A stretch of 64,000 bases of DNA from Aquimonas sp. (lineage in GTDB: Bacteria; Pseudomonadota; Gammaproteobacteria; Xanthomonadales; Xanthomonadaceae), in NCBI GenBank assembly GCA_022241605.1, contig JAKOMQ010000001.1:61473-125472 (forward strand). The letters are read 5' to 3'. Positions 9,173 through 22,437 of this stretch are shown in pieces. The stretch's first letter is position 1. Each line of letters begins with the position of its first letter. The notes below the pieces were generated by a model. The model did not search any database. It was given only the letters and a program-made list of their open reading frames with translations, and was not told the DNA's origin. The position numbers and the translations under genes were made by a program.

Positions 9173-10290
9173 GTCACATCCTCCGAGGCGCGTGGGGACA
9201 GCACCAGATCATTGCGGTGGATCACCTCGTCGCCGTAGCGGTAACCGAGCAGGGCTTCGATGTCTTCGGATCGGCGGCGGCACAGCTTGGCGAGATCCGC
9301 CGCGCTGTAGGCTGCAATCCCGCGTGCAACCTCGACGCCAGTCGGACCCAGCACCTGCACCGCGTCGCCACGGTCGAAGCTGCCGCTGAGCTCGACCAGG
9401 CCCACCGGCAGCAGGCTGCCGCCGCGCGCGAGCGCAGCCGCCGCGCCCTGATCGATGCTCAGGGTGCCTCGCGAAGCGCCGCCGTTGATGTAGCGCTTGC
9501 GCGCTGCCAGGCGCTCGCCCTGCGGCGCGAAGCGAGTGCCGATGGCCTCGCCGCCCAGCAAGCGAGTGAGCACGTCGGGCTCACTGCCAGAGGCGATGTG
9601 GGCCACCGCGCCGCCGCGGCGGGACAGTTCGGCCGCGCCCAACTTGGTCGCCATGCCACCGGTGCCGAGCCTACCGCTGCCGCCGGCCGCCGCGCGCAGC
9701 TGCTGCGGCAGCGCACCCGGCCCGACCTCGCGGATCAACTGCGCGGCCGGATTGCTGCGCGGATCGCTGTCGTACAAGCCGGCCTGATCGGTCAGCAGGA
9801 TCAGCCGGTCAGCATCCACCAGGCTGCAGACCAGCGCCGACAGCATGTCGTTGTCGCCAAGCCGGATCTCCTCGGTGGCGACGGTGTCGTTCTCGTTGAC
9901 GATCGGCAACACGCCGTGGGCCAGCATGGCCAGCAGGGCCTCGCGGGCGTTGAGGTAGCGGCGGCGATTCTCGACGTCGCTGCGGGTCAGCAGCACCTGG
10001 GCCACTTCAATGCAGTGTTCCCCAAACAGACGCTGGTAGAGCGCGTGCAGGCGCGGCTGGCCGACCGCCGCGTGCATCTGCTTGATCGGCACATCGCGGG
10101 CTGGCGTTGCGTTCAGGGCGCTGCGCCCGGTGGCGACCGCCCCGGAGCTGACCAGCACCAGATCGTGCCCGGCCGCGCGCAGTCCGGACAGCTGCCGACA
10201 CAGTTCGGTGAGCCGCGGCAAGTCGGGGCCCTGACCGCCAGCGGTGACGGTGGAAGTGCCGAATTTGACCACGATGCGCTGTCGCGACAT
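9169..10290 (-). CDS. proB: Glutamate 5-kinase with C-terminal PUA domain
   Basis: ProB phosphorylates L-glutamate at the gamma-carboxyl group, the first and normally proline-inhibited step of proline synthesis. The 373-residue protein begins with the amino-acid-kinase motif VVKFGTSTVTAGG. It continues with LVLVSSGAVATGRSAL, LLTRSDVENRRRYLNAREAL, IVNENDTVATEEIRLGDND, LILLTDQAGLYDSDPR and GTGGMATKLGAAELS. The last ~90 residues form the PUA domain. It is first gene of the proBA unit and faces dnaE divergently across about 140 bp that must hold both promoters. Confidence 0.97.
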   Translation of the reverse strand: MSRQRIVVKFGTSTVTAGGQGPDLPRLTELCRQLSGLRAAGHDLVLVSSGAVATGRSALNATPARDVPIKQMHAAVGQPRLHALYQRLFGEHCIEVAQVLLTRSDVENRRRYLNAREALLAMLAHGVLPIVNENDTVATEEIRLGDNDMLSALVCSLVDADRLILLTDQAGLYDSDPRSNPAAQLIREVGPGALPQQLRAAAGGSGRLGTGGMATKLGAAELSRRGGAVAHIASGSEPDVLTRLLGGEAIGTRFAPQGERLAARKRYINGGASRGTLSIDQGAAAALARGGSLLPVGLVELSGSFDRGDAVQVLGPTGVEVARGIAAYSAADLAKLCRRRSEDIEALLGYRYGDEVIHRNDLVLSPRASEDVT

Positions 10291-10432
10291 GGGCGTGCTG
10301 CGCTGCGGAAACAGCCGCGGATGCTACCGGATGTGACGCCTCCGCAGGCCGGATCCGCCGCTCATATGCTGTCAAGGCTTGTCGACCCTGCTGGCCGGCC
10401 GTAGGCTGACCGGCCTGCCGGATTGCCCAGCC

Positions 10433-14143
<3,711 letters not shown>

Positions 14144-14150
14144 GTCGCGG

Positions 14151-15635
14151 CTACTTCCAGAACCGGATCTGCAGAGGCGGCGCCGGCGGGCGCTCCTGCT
14201 CCGCTCCGAAGAGACCGTCGCGACGCTGCGCTGGCAGACGCTGCACGCTCAAGACATGTGCTCCGCGCCCCAGCTCGCGTACCGACAGCTGCGACACCAA
14301 TGCCGGCTGTCCAAGGTCGGCCTGCTGCAGAAAGGCCAGCCGCAGGCCTTGGATGCGCTCGCCGTTGATCCGCGGGGCATGCAGACGGGTGGCGCAGTCG
14401 AGATAGGCTGCGATGGCGGCATGTTCCGCCTGCTCAATACGGACAGCCTCGCTCGACCACTCGGCCTGGTCCTCGGCCGCCGGACCACCGCGCTCACCGC
14501 CGAAGTGGTGGCCGCTGTTCTCGCGCGCCTGCTCCAGCGCGGTGCCGACGCCCGGGCAAAACGCCTCGATGGCCTGCGGATGCCTGCGCGGCTGGAAGGG
14601 AATGACCAGCTGCAGGTAGTCACCCTCGATCTGCTTAGCGTCGATATAGGGCGTCGACAGATGGCGAGGGTCGCCCCCACGCAGCAGCAGGTAGTGGCCC
14701 GGATCGATCACATCGGGGCCGTCCAGTGCAGCGATGAAGGCCGCCGGGCCAAACGAGGGGCTTTCGCGTGACCACGTCAGGTCAAGAATCGCGAGCCCGA
14801 TCAGCGCGTACATCATCACCATCAGGATGACGGTGCCGCGGATGGATCCAACCCGGCTGGTGAACACCAGCATCAGCGAATAGGTCAAGCGGGCAAAGGG
14901 CAGCGCCAGCATCCACCGGAAGAACATCGACAGCCAGCGCAGCCGCCGCGGCCGGCGCCTGCCGTCACGGCCGGCGCGACGATCCAGCAGCGCCCCTGCG
15001 GTCTGGGTGCCCGAAAGCAGGGCACCAAGGGCAACGATGGCAACCAACAGCCAGTCGCCTCCGAACAGCAGCTGGGACGCCCCCCAGCCCAGCAGGGCCA
15101 CCAGGGCGGTCATCGACGCCGAGTAGAGGGTGGTGAGCACCAGCAGCGCGGCCAGCGCGAACATCTGGCTGGAGATGTCATCGCTGCGCGCGATCAAAGC
15201 CTTGAGGTGCGGCACTCGGCCTCGGGCTGCTGCGCGGAAGCGCGGCCCATTGCGCAGGCGCCGCCAGCGGATGCCCTGCGGATGCACCGATCGCAGCCCT
15301 ACCGCAGCCACCCAGAGCCCACGGGCCAACAGGTGCACCAGCAGGGCCACGATGATCGCGTAAACAATGATCTTGGCGTACAGCCAGCCGAAGGTCAGCA
15401 GCATCACCCCGGTGCCGTCGAGGCGCGCAGTCCACGTGTCGAAATGTCCGTCCAGCCAGCCCGGAATCTGCATCAGCGCGAACAGGGTCGCACCCGACAG
15501 CAGCAGCTCCACCTCCCAGGTCGGGGCGGTGTCGGCAGGAAGCTTGAAGGGCGACAGGCGCTCGCGACCGCGCTGCAGGGCGGATGCCTGGACGTCTTCC
15601 GACGCGGCGTCGGTCACTTTGTCTACTTCCCGCAT
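14151..15635 (-). CDS. Polytopic membrane protein of unknown function
   Basis: I do not recognise this 494-residue protein. After about 40 charged N-terminal residues it shows roughly seven hydrophobic helices (for example TGVMLLTFGWLYAKIIVYAI, FALAALLVLTTLYSASMTAL and GTVILMVMMYALIGLAILDL), separated by an arginine-rich cytoplasmic loop (RRAGRDGRRRPRRLRW). A soluble C-terminal region of about 170 residues follows, containing DGPDVIDPGHYLLLRGGDPR. The start was chosen for a GGAGG ribosome-binding site about 9 nt upstream; the open frame extends further but without such a signal. It converges on dnaE with only 7 nt between the stops. No catalytic motif is evident, and a transport or sensing role would be a guess. 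Confidence 0.7.
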   Translation of the reverse strand: MREVDKVTDAASEDVQASALQRGRERLSPFKLPADTAPTWEVELLLSGATLFALMQIPGWLDGHFDTWTARLDGTGVMLLTFGWLYAKIIVYAIIVALLVHLLARGLWVAAVGLRSVHPQGIRWRRLRNGPRFRAAARGRVPHLKALIARSDDISSQMFALAALLVLTTLYSASMTALVALLGWGASQLLFGGDWLLVAIVALGALLSGTQTAGALLDRRAGRDGRRRPRRLRWLSMFFRWMLALPFARLTYSLMLVFTSRVGSIRGTVILMVMMYALIGLAILDLTWSRESPSFGPAAFIAALDGPDVIDPGHYLLLRGGDPRHLSTPYIDAKQIEGDYLQLVIPFQPRRHPQAIEAFCPGVGTALEQARENSGHHFGGERGGPAAEDQAEWSSEAVRIEQAEHAAIAAYLDCATRLHAPRINGERIQGLRLAFLQQADLGQPALVSQLSVRELGRGAHVLSVQRLPAQRRDGLFGAEQERPPAPPLQIRFWK

Positions 15636-15696
15636 GGCGGCCGCCTCCCTGCTGCACGAGCCGCAATGGTAGCGATTGCCGAAGACAAGCGCGGAA

Positions 15697-16956
15697 TCAC
15701 ATGGCCTTCGGTCGCTCTCTGTGGCCGCGGATGAACTCGCGCAGGCGCGGGTAGACACTCTCACGCCAGCGGCGCCCGCTGAAGATGCCGTAGTGGCCGG
15801 CGCCGGGCACCTCGTAGTGCTGCTTCATGCTCTCAGGCACGCCCGTACACAGGCCATGGGCGGCGCGCGTCTGGCCAATGCCCGAGATATCGTCGAGTTC
15901 ACCCTCGATGGTCATCAGGCTCACGCCCTTGATGTCCTGCGGGCGCACGCGCTCGCCGGCTACGTCCCACTCGCCTTTTGGCAGCAGGTGCTTCTGGAAC
16001 ACGACGCGGATGGTGTCGAGGTAATACTCGGCCGGCATGTCGAGCACGGCGTTGTACTCGTCGTAGAAGCGGCGATGGCCCTCGGCGTCTTCCAGGTCGC
16101 CGCGGACCAGGTTCTCGTAGAAATCCCAGTGCGAGCTCATGTGTCGGCCGGGGTTCATCGCGATAAAGCCGGTGTGCTGCAGGAAACCGGGATAGACCCG
16201 ACGGCCAGCACCGGGGTAGTTGTTCGGCACGGTGTGGATGACGCTGTGCTCGAACCAGCTGAAGGGCTTGTTGGTGGCGAGATCGTTGACCTTGGTGGGC
16301 GACTCGCGAGAGTCGATCGGACCGCCCATCATGGTCAGCGACAGCGGCAGGGTTTCGCCGCGGCTGGCCATCAGCGAAACCGCGGCCAGTACCGGCACCG
16401 TCGGCTGGCAGACCGAAATCACGTGCAGGCTCTTTGCGCCGATATGGCGAATGAATTCCTGAATGTAGGCTACGTAATCATCAAGGTGGAAGGGTCCGGC
16501 CGACAGCGGCACCATGCGCGCATCGATCCAGTCGGTGATGTAGACCTTGTGGTCCTGCAGCAGGGTCTTGACGGTGTCTCGCAGCAGCGTCGAGTGGTGC
16601 CCGGACAGCGGCGCCACCACCAGTACGATCGGGTCATCCTTGAGGTCGTTGACCACGTCGGCGTCGTCGGAGAAACGCTTGAACCGGACCAGCTTGCAGA
16701 AGGGTTTGGCGAGCGCGCAGAACTCGACGATGGGCACCTCGTGCCCATGCGCGACCACGCTGCGGATGCCGAACTCGGGCTTCTCGTAGTCCTTGCCCAA
16801 CCGGTACATCAGCTCGAAGCCCGCCGCCATGCGGTCAGCGCCGGGCAGGCGCGACATCCAGCTGCCGCGGTCGGAATACAGCCGCGCCGTCGCCTCGGAA
16901 TAGGCGATCAAGGGACTCAGCAGCGAGCGCTGGAATTCGTGCAGGTGGTAAAGCAT
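15697..16956 (-). CDS. phaZ: Intracellular polyhydroxyalkanoate (PHB) depolymerase
   Basis: Predicted to hydrolyse stored polyhydroxybutyrate granules in the cytoplasm. The 419-residue protein has an alpha/beta-hydrolase fold with the family's unusual nucleophile box SVCQPT. The cysteine is residue 183, the same number as the catalytic cysteine I recall for the Cupriavidus necator PhaZ1 enzyme. Other blocks are the N-terminal MLYHLHEFQR, PIVLVVAPLSGHHSTLLRDT, HKVYITDWIDARMVPLS and the C-terminal ELDDISGIGQT and PGAGHYGIFSGRRWR, which provide the probable aspartate and histidine. There is no signal peptide, as expected for the intracellular class. The ATG has a strong GAGGAGG site upstream. 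No phaC, phaB or phasin gene lies in the window. Confidence 0.93.
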   Translation of the reverse strand: MLYHLHEFQRSLLSPLIAYSEATARLYSDRGSWMSRLPGADRMAAGFELMYRLGKDYEKPEFGIRSVVAHGHEVPIVEFCALAKPFCKLVRFKRFSDDADVVNDLKDDPIVLVVAPLSGHHSTLLRDTVKTLLQDHKVYITDWIDARMVPLSAGPFHLDDYVAYIQEFIRHIGAKSLHVISVCQPTVPVLAAVSLMASRGETLPLSLTMMGGPIDSRESPTKVNDLATNKPFSWFEHSVIHTVPNNYPGAGRRVYPGFLQHTGFIAMNPGRHMSSHWDFYENLVRGDLEDAEGHRRFYDEYNAVLDMPAEYYLDTIRVVFQKHLLPKGEWDVAGERVRPQDIKGVSLMTIEGELDDISGIGQTRAAHGLCTGVPESMKQHYEVPGAGHYGIFSGRRWRESVYPRLREFIRGHRERPKAM

Positions 16957-17163
16957 GTTTGACCTCCTCGTGCCGCGGATGTCCCGGCCCCGCCGCGCCT
17001 TCTGTGGCTCCTCCCGGAGCTGGGCGTCGTGCGGATCGTGCTGGCCGGGCGATGGGCATCGCGCCTTGACTGCTGCGATGCAGCAATCATGCCACGCTCC
17101 TTCCGCGCACAACGTGTGCTGGCCGTCACTGCCGTATGGACCATGGTCCGATGGCGCGCGGGC

Positions 17164-18003
17164 TCAACCGGCCCCCGATTCCGCCCAGCGGCGGATGTGG
17201 CGCTCCAGCTCCGCCACACCCTCGGTCAGTGCCGCCGGGCCGGGCTGCAGGATGATCGGCGACTTGATCTCCACCAGAAAACCGTCGCGCACGGCCGGCA
17301 GCTGCGCCCACCCCGGCCGGGCGGCGACGTGTTCGGGTCGGAATTTCTTGCCGCACCAGGAGCCGAATACGATCTGTGGCGCGCGCGCGATGATCGCCAC
17401 GTCATCGGCGAGGATCCGATGCTTCGCCAGCGATTCGGCGGCAAGTTCGGGAAAGATGTCGTCGCCGCCGGCAATGCCGACCAGCTCCGAGACCCAGCGA
17501 ATGCCGCTGATGCGCGGCTCGTCCCACTCCTCGAAGTACACCCGCGGACGCAGCGGCAGCGCAGCCGCACGCTCGGCGATGGCATCGAGGCCCGCGGCAA
17601 GCCGGTCCGCCAGTGCATCGGCCCTGGCCGCGGCGCCGACCAGCGCGCCGAGCCGACGCACGTAATCGAGAATGTCGGCCACGCTGCGGTGGTTGGCGAT
17701 CCAAACCTCCACCCCACGCCGGACCAGCTCGGCGGCGATATCGGCCTGGATGTCCGAAAAACCGATCGCAAGGTCGGGCTTGAGCGCGAGGATCGCCTCG
17801 ATCTTGGCCGAGGTGAAGGCCGACACCTTGGGCTTGTCGCGCCGCGCTTCCTTCGGCCGCACCGTGAAGCCGCTGATGCCGACGATGCGGTCCTGCTCGC
17901 CGAGCAGATACAGCGTCTCGGTCGGCTCCTCGGTCAGGCAGACGATGCGGCGCGGGCCGCGTGGCGCCTGCGCGCTCACGGATACAGCAGGCGCTGGGTC
18001 CAT
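17164..18003 (-). CDS. Cobalamin-type periplasmic-binding-protein homologue (BtuF-like)
   Basis: A 279-residue protein of the BtuF/FepB-type substrate-binding fold ([28 protein letters not shown], then [23 protein letters not shown]). These proteins usually present vitamin B12 or iron chelates to an ABC transporter, yet no signal peptide or lipobox precedes the first domain. The protein may therefore stay in the cytoplasm, as seen for other so-called cobalamin-binding proteins of this group. The ATG used overlaps pdxH by 28 nt; a GTG at 17979 forms a GTGA junction with the pdxH stop and is an equally plausible start. No permease or ATPase gene is adjacent. The ligand is unknown. Confidence 0.78.
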   Translation of the reverse strand: MDPAPAVSVSAQAPRGPRRIVCLTEEPTETLYLLGEQDRIVGISGFTVRPKEARRDKPKVSAFTSAKIEAILALKPDLAIGFSDIQADIAAELVRRGVEVWIANHRSVADILDYVRRLGALVGAAARADALADRLAAGLDAIAERAAALPLRPRVYFEEWDEPRISGIRWVSELVGIAGGDDIFPELAAESLAKHRILADDVAIIARAPQIVFGSWCGKKFRPEHVAARPGWAQLPAVRDGFLVEIKSPIILQPGPAALTEGVAELERHIRRWAESGAG

Positions 18004-18569
18004 TCACCGTCCACGCATTCGTAGCGGTGGCGGTCGTGCAGGCGGGCGGGTACGCCGTACCAGAACTCGATCATGTCCGGCACGACGCGAAAGCCCGACC
18101 AATGCGGTGGACGCGTGATCTCACGGCCCCCGAACTCGCGCTCCAGCTCGACGATGCGCTGGTCCAGCGTGGCGCGCGCGTCCAGCGTCTCCGACTGCAG
18201 CGAGGCCCAGGCGCCGATCTGGCTGGCGCGCGGGCGCGAGGCGAAATAGGCATCGGCCTCGGCCGCCGTCACCGGCTGCACCGAGCCCTCGATCTTGGCC
18301 TGCACCTGGTAGCGGAGGGTCTTCCACAGGAACAGCAGCGCCGCCTGCGGATTGGCTGCCAGCTGGCGGCCCTTGCGGCTGTTGAAGTTGGTGTAGAAGA
18401 CGAAACCGCGCTCGTCGAAGTCCTTGAGCAGCACCGTGCGCGCCGAGGGGCGGCCCTGCACGTCGGAGGTCGCCACCGTCATCGCGGTGGGCTCCGGATC
18501 GCCGACGGATCGCGCTTCTTCCAGCAGATCGCGGAAGGTGATCAGGGCTTCGGCGTAGAGATCGCTCAT
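17976..18569 (-). CDS. pdxH: Pyridoxamine 5'-phosphate oxidase
   Basis: PdxH oxidises pyridoxine or pyridoxamine 5'-phosphate to pyridoxal 5'-phosphate with FMN and oxygen. The 197-residue protein has the split-barrel flavin fold. Motifs include the substrate and FMN segments [21 protein letters not shown] and [20 protein letters not shown], then RQVQ-like [27 protein letters not shown], and the conserved end [19 protein letters not shown]. The ATG was chosen for an AGGA site upstream and because MSDLYAEAL matches the family's N-terminus; a longer open frame upstream lacks support. The downstream binding-protein gene overlaps its stop. Confidence 0.95.
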   Translation of the reverse strand: MSDLYAEALITFRDLLEEARSVGDPEPTAMTVATSDVQGRPSARTVLLKDFDERGFVFYTNFNSRKGRQLAANPQAALLFLWKTLRYQVQAKIEGSVQPVTAAEADAYFASRPRASQIGAWASLQSETLDARATLDQRIVELEREFGGREITRPPHWSGFRVVPDMIEFWYGVPARLHDRHRYECVDGEWTQRLLYP

Positions 18570-18769
18570 GGGAGTTCCTGTGCGGGGGCGGAGCGGTCGT
18601 CGGTGCGGCAGCGTCAAGACTGCGTGGAGCGAGCGTGCAGCCGGCGCGAAACGCGCCGAAATACCTCCGCGCACCGGGACCATTGGGGGAGGCGCGAAGT
18701 GTAGCGTCCACCGCACGCTGTGAGCTCACGGTGGCTGGACGCTCACTCTTTTCGCCCGCCGCCCCGTCA

Positions 18770-20929
18770 ATGTCCCGGCCCAGCCCACTGTCGCCCATGC
18801 CTCGATTGCCGCTGCCGATCCTGCTACTGCTGGTGACTGTCCTGGCCTTGGCCTGGCCGGCACCGCATGCGGCCGCCGCCGAAACGCCCGAGCTGCAGAC
18901 CGACCACCTGCTCTCACGGCTGGTGGCTGATCGCGTTTCCGCCCAGCCGGGCGGCGAGCTACAGCTGGGCCTGCTGCTGCAGCACGCCCCGGGTTGGCAC
19001 ACCTACTGGAAAAACCCGGGCGATTCCGGTCTGCCGACGCGCCTGCGCTTCGAGCTGCCCGAGGGCGTCGAGGTGGGCGACATCGAGTGGCCCTTGCCTG
19101 AGCGCCAACCCGCTGCGGGCCTGGTCAACTTCGGCTACAGCGACACCGAGCTGCTGCCGCTGCGGCTCAGGCTGCCGGCAGGCTTCGAGGCGACTGAGCT
19201 CACGATTCGCCTCGCCGCCAGCTGGCTGATCTGCGAGGTCGAGTGCATACCGGGCCGCGGGGAATACCTTCTGCAGCTGCCGGTGTCGGACGAGCCTGGA
19301 GCGCCGAGCCGCTGGCAGCCGCAGTTCGAACGCGCGGCAGCGCGGCAGCCGGCGTGGCTGGCAGACAGCGGTGCCCGCTACAGCGCCCAGCAGGACACGG
19401 TGCGAATCCAGCTGCCGCTGGGGGCTGCGGCTGCGGACGCCCTGCAGGGCGAGCTCGACGCCTGGACCCTGATCCCGGCGACCGCCCTGCTGCTGGCCAA
19501 CGCCGATCCGCCGCGACTGCAGCGCGACGGCAACGTCCTGCACGTCGAGGTCGCCCGCTCGGAGTATTTCACCAGCGCACCGGAGCGCATCGAGCTGCTG
19601 CTCAGCGACGGCGAACGCGGTTTCGCCTTCGAGGCAATACATGACTCTGCGCTGGCGCCACTTGCCAGCACCGCGCCGGGCGCCACGCCCCCGCAGGTCG
19701 GCCTGCTGCTGGCGCTGGTCCTGGCCTTCGCCGGTGGCCTGGTGCTCAACCTGATGCCGTGCGTGTTCCCGGTGCTCAGCATCAAGGCCATGGGCGCTAT
19801 CCAGGCCGCGGACGATCCTGCCGAACTGCGCCGCCACGGGCTCTGGTACACCTTCGGCGTGGTCGGCAGCGTGCTGGCCGTAGCCGGCCTGCTGCTGGCC
19901 CTGCGCGCCGGCGGCGAAGCGATCGGCTGGGGTTTCCAGCTGCAGGAGCCGGGCTTCATCGCCGCGATCGCGCTGCTGCTGTTCGCAATGGGCCTGTCCT
20001 TCTCCGGCGTGTATGAATTCGGTGGCGGGCTGGCCAACCTGGGCCAAGGCCTGACCGAAGGCGGCGGTCGGCGCGGTGCATTCTTCACCGGCGTGCTGGC
20101 CTGCATAGTAGCCAGCCCCTGCACTGCGCCGTTCATGGGTACGGCCTTGGGCGTAGCCCTGGTGCTACCCGCGCACGAAGCCCTGCTGGTGTTCGCCGGC
20201 CTTGGCCTGGGCCTGGCGTTTCCGATGCTCGCGCTGGGCTACGTGCCGGCGCTGGCGCGCGCGCTGCCGCGGCCCGGCGCCTGGATGCAGACCTTCAGAG
20301 AGCTGCTGGCGTTTCCGCTGTATCTGACCGTGCTCTGGCTGGTCTGGGTGTTCGGCCAGCAGACCTCGATGCTGGCGGTCGCGGCGCTGGGCGCCGGCCT
20401 GGTGGCCGTGGCCTTCGGGCTGTGGCTGCTGCGGCAGGCGCAGGGCGCGCAGCGCGGCCAGCGCCCGCTGCAGGCGCTCGCGGCCGCGAGCCTGGTGGCG
20501 GCGCTCGCCCTGCCGCTGCTGGCGCCAGTGCCCTCGGGCGCAGGCGCCGCGGCCAGCGCAGCCGCAAACGATCTGCACGAACCCTGGACCCGCGAGCGCT
20601 TCGATGCGCTGCGCCGCGAGGGCCGCCCGCTGCTGGTCAACATGACCGCCGACTGGTGCATCACCTGCCTGGCCAATGAACGGGTGGCGCTTTCCTCGGA
20701 GGAGTTCGCCCAGGCCCTTCGCCGCCGCGACGTGACCTACCTGAAGGGCGATTGGACCCGTCAGGACGCCGACATCACGGCCTATCTCGAATCCTACGGT
20801 CGCAGCGGGGTGCCGCTGTACGTGCTGTATCCGCCGCGCGGCGAACCGCGCGTGCTGCCTCAGCTTCTGACGCCGGCGCTGGTCCGCGCCGCGATCGAAG
20901 AACTGCCACCGGCCAGTGTCGGCGGCTGA
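18770..20929 (+). CDS. DsbD/ScsB-like thiol:disulfide interchange protein
   Basis: Predicted to carry reducing power from cytoplasmic thioredoxin to periplasmic proteins. After a signal peptide (ILLLLVTVLALAWPAPHAAAA) come a periplasmic N-terminal domain with the cysteine pair in SWLICEVECIPG and a transmembrane domain of about eight helices. That domain contains the paired redox cysteines NLMPCVFPVLSIKAMG and ASPCTAPFMGTALG. A C-terminal thioredoxin domain has WCITC at residues 629-633. The long N-terminal domain with WHTYWKNPGDSG resembles the ScsB/DsbD variant rather than classic E. coli DsbD. Two ATGs (18770 and 18797) both fit the signal peptide, and no clear ribosome-binding site separates them. 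A secreted redoxin gene follows 45 nt downstream, which suggests a joint role. Confidence 0.9.
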   Translation: MSRPSPLSPMPRLPLPILLLLVTVLALAWPAPHAAAAETPELQTDHLLSRLVADRVSAQPGGELQLGLLLQHAPGWHTYWKNPGDSGLPTRLRFELPEGVEVGDIEWPLPERQPAAGLVNFGYSDTELLPLRLRLPAGFEATELTIRLAASWLICEVECIPGRGEYLLQLPVSDEPGAPSRWQPQFERAAARQPAWLADSGARYSAQQDTVRIQLPLGAAAADALQGELDAWTLIPATALLLANADPPRLQRDGNVLHVEVARSEYFTSAPERIELLLSDGERGFAFEAIHDSALAPLASTAPGATPPQVGLLLALVLAFAGGLVLNLMPCVFPVLSIKAMGAIQAADDPAELRRHGLWYTFGVVGSVLAVAGLLLALRAGGEAIGWGFQLQEPGFIAAIALLLFAMGLSFSGVYEFGGGLANLGQGLTEGGGRRGAFFTGVLACIVASPCTAPFMGTALGVALVLPAHEALLVFAGLGLGLAFPMLALGYVPALARALPRPGAWMQTFRELLAFPLYLTVLWLVWVFGQQTSMLAVAALGAGLVAVAFGLWLLRQAQGAQRGQRPLQALAAASLVAALALPLLAPVPSGAGAAASAAANDLHEPWTRERFDALRREGRPLLVNMTADWCITCLANERVALSSEEFAQALRRRDVTYLKGDWTRQDADITAYLESYGRSGVPLYVLYPPRGEPRVLPQLLTPALVRAAIEELPPASVGG

Positions 20930-20974
20930 TGCCCACGCCCTACCCTTTCTTCCGGAACCCAGCAGGAGATCCAA

Positions 20975-21601
20975 ATGCGCAGCGTTTCCCTGACTCGACT
21001 CGCCCTCGCCAGCCTCGTCGCCTTCGGCCTGAGCGCAGGCGCTGCCCTGGCCGCACCCAAGATCGGTGAGGCTGCCCCTGACTTCACCCTGACCGACGCC
21101 GACGGCACGACGCATTCGCTGGCCGACTTCCGCGGCCGCACGGTGGTGCTGGAGTGGACCAACCACGACTGCCCCTTCGTCAAGAAGCACTACGAGGGCA
21201 AGAACATGCAGGCCCAGCAGCGCGAGGCCGTCGACTCCAACGTCGTTTGGCTGGTGATGAACTCCTCCGCGCCCGGCCTGCAGGGCCACGTCAGCCCGGA
21301 CGAGGCCAAGGCCATTGCCGCACGTTGGGACAAGGCGCATACGGCCTACCTGTTCGACACCGACGGCACCGTCGGCCGCGCCTACGACGCCAAGGTGACC
21401 CCGCACCTGTATGTGATCGACGCTGAAGGCGTGCTCGTCTACAACGGCGCCATCGACAGCATCCGTAGCGCCGACCTCGCGGACATCCCCGATGCTCTGC
21501 AGTACGTGCGCGCAGGCCTGGGTGAGATGGCCGCCGGCCAGGCCATCAGCACGCCGCTGACCCAGCCCTACGGCTGCAGCATCAAGTACGCCGGAACCTG
21601 A
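20975..21601 (+). CDS. Secreted redoxin-family (AhpC/TSA-like) protein
   Basis: A 208-residue thioredoxin-fold protein with an N-terminal signal peptide (LASLVAFGLSAGAALAAP) ending near residue 27. It has the peroxiredoxin/TlpA-like opening IGEAAPDFTLTDADG. The conserved cysteine lies in NHDCPFVKKHY (C66), where a resolving CxxC partner is absent; a second cysteine sits near the C-terminus (YGCSIKY). VTPHLYVIDAEGVLVYNGAID carries the cis-proline. It follows the DsbD-like gene on the same strand with an AGGAG site, so the membrane reductase may recycle it in the periplasm. Peroxidase activity is possible but cannot be read from sequence alone. Confidence 0.87.
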   Translation: MRSVSLTRLALASLVAFGLSAGAALAAPKIGEAAPDFTLTDADGTTHSLADFRGRTVVLEWTNHDCPFVKKHYEGKNMQAQQREAVDSNVVWLVMNSSAPGLQGHVSPDEAKAIAARWDKAHTAYLFDTDGTVGRAYDAKVTPHLYVIDAEGVLVYNGAIDSIRSADLADIPDALQYVRAGLGEMAAGQAISTPLTQPYGCSIKYAGT

Positions 21602-21625
21602 CCGGGATCCCATTGCGCACGTCCG

Positions 21626-21660
21626 GCCGGCCCCGCAATCACGCGGGGCCGGCTGCTTTT
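21626..21660 (+). terminator. Rho-independent terminator after the redoxin gene
   Basis: An 11-bp perfect GC-rich stem (GCCGGCCCCGC, loop AATCAC, GCGGGGCCGGC) is followed by TGCTTTT. It begins about 25 nt after the redoxin stop and should end the DsbD-like/redoxin transcript. Confidence 0.85.
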
Positions 21661-21747
21661 GGGCGATACGTCGCGCATCGGTAAGCCGATCAGCCCGCGT
21701 TGGCATCCCCTCGTCTAAGCTCGCGCGACTTCGTCCTGACCTGTCCG

Positions 21748-22287
21748 ATGCCTTTCAAGCCGCCCACCGCCGAAGAGATCCACGCCAGTCGCCTGGGCAA
21801 GCTGTTCGGCCCGCGCCTGCGCGACCCGCGGCTGTGGCTGAAGCGTCGCCGCAGCGTGGCGCTGGGCGTGGCCTTGGGCGTGTTCTTCGGCCTGCTGATC
21901 CCGCTGGGCCAGTTCATGCTGTCAGGCGCCGCCGCCATCCTGCTCCGGGCCAACCTGCCGATGGCCATGGTCAGCACCCTGATCACCAATCCGGTGACCT
22001 TCGGCCCGATCTACGTGGCGGCCTACCGTACGGGCAGCCTGATGCTGGGCGAGGACATCGACGAAGAGCAGATGGCGGAAGCCCTGGCAGGCGCGGAGGC
22101 CGACAGCGGCCTGCTGGGCTGGCTGGGCGGCGTCGGCAAGCCACTGGCGCTTGGGCTGCTGGTGTTTGCCAGCGCAGGCTCCGTGCTCGCCTACTGGGGC
22201 ATTCGCCTGACGTGGACGCTGGCCGTGTTGCGGCGCCGTCGCGCGCAGCGAAAACGCTTTCAGCTGAGGGAACGCAAGCCGGCATGA
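21748..22287 (+). CDS. DUF2062 membrane protein
   Basis: A 179-residue protein matching the DUF2062 family. It has a basic N-terminus ending PRLWLKRRRSVALGVALGVF, then the conserved run GLLIPLGQFMLSGAAAILLRANL, PMAMVSTLITNPVTFGPIYVAAY and a final transmembrane helix before a basic tail (RRRRAQRKRF). Three hydrophobic segments are visible. The family is widespread in proteobacteria and has no established function. The start at the second in-frame methionine was chosen because the sequence before it (ASPRLSSRDFVLTCP) is not family-like. Confidence 0.85.
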   Translation: MPFKPPTAEEIHASRLGKLFGPRLRDPRLWLKRRRSVALGVALGVFFGLLIPLGQFMLSGAAAILLRANLPMAMVSTLITNPVTFGPIYVAAYRTGSLMLGEDIDEEQMAEALAGAEADSGLLGWLGGVGKPLALGLLVFASAGSVLAYWGIRLTWTLAVLRRRRAQRKRFQLRERKPA

Positions 22288-22346
22288 AGCCGCGACCGGC
22301 AAACGAAAAGGCCACCCCGATGCCGGAGTGGCCTGCTCGCTGCAAC

Positions 22347-22437
22347 TGGCGGAGAGGGAGGGATTCGAACCCTCGATACGCCGGAGGCGTATACCGGATT
22401 TCGAGTCCGGCGCATTCGACCACTCTGCCACCTCTCC
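22347..22437 (-). tRNA. tRNA-Ser (anticodon CGA)
   Basis: The reverse strand folds as a class II tRNA of 91 nt. The acceptor stem pairs GGAGAGG with CCTCTCC, followed by the discriminator G and an encoded CCA. The anticodon stem pairs CCGGA with TCCGG around the loop CTCGAAA, giving anticodon CGA for UCG codons. The long variable arm (TACGCCTCCGGCGTA region) is typical of serine tRNAs, and GGTTCGAATCC is the T-loop block. Confidence 0.97.
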
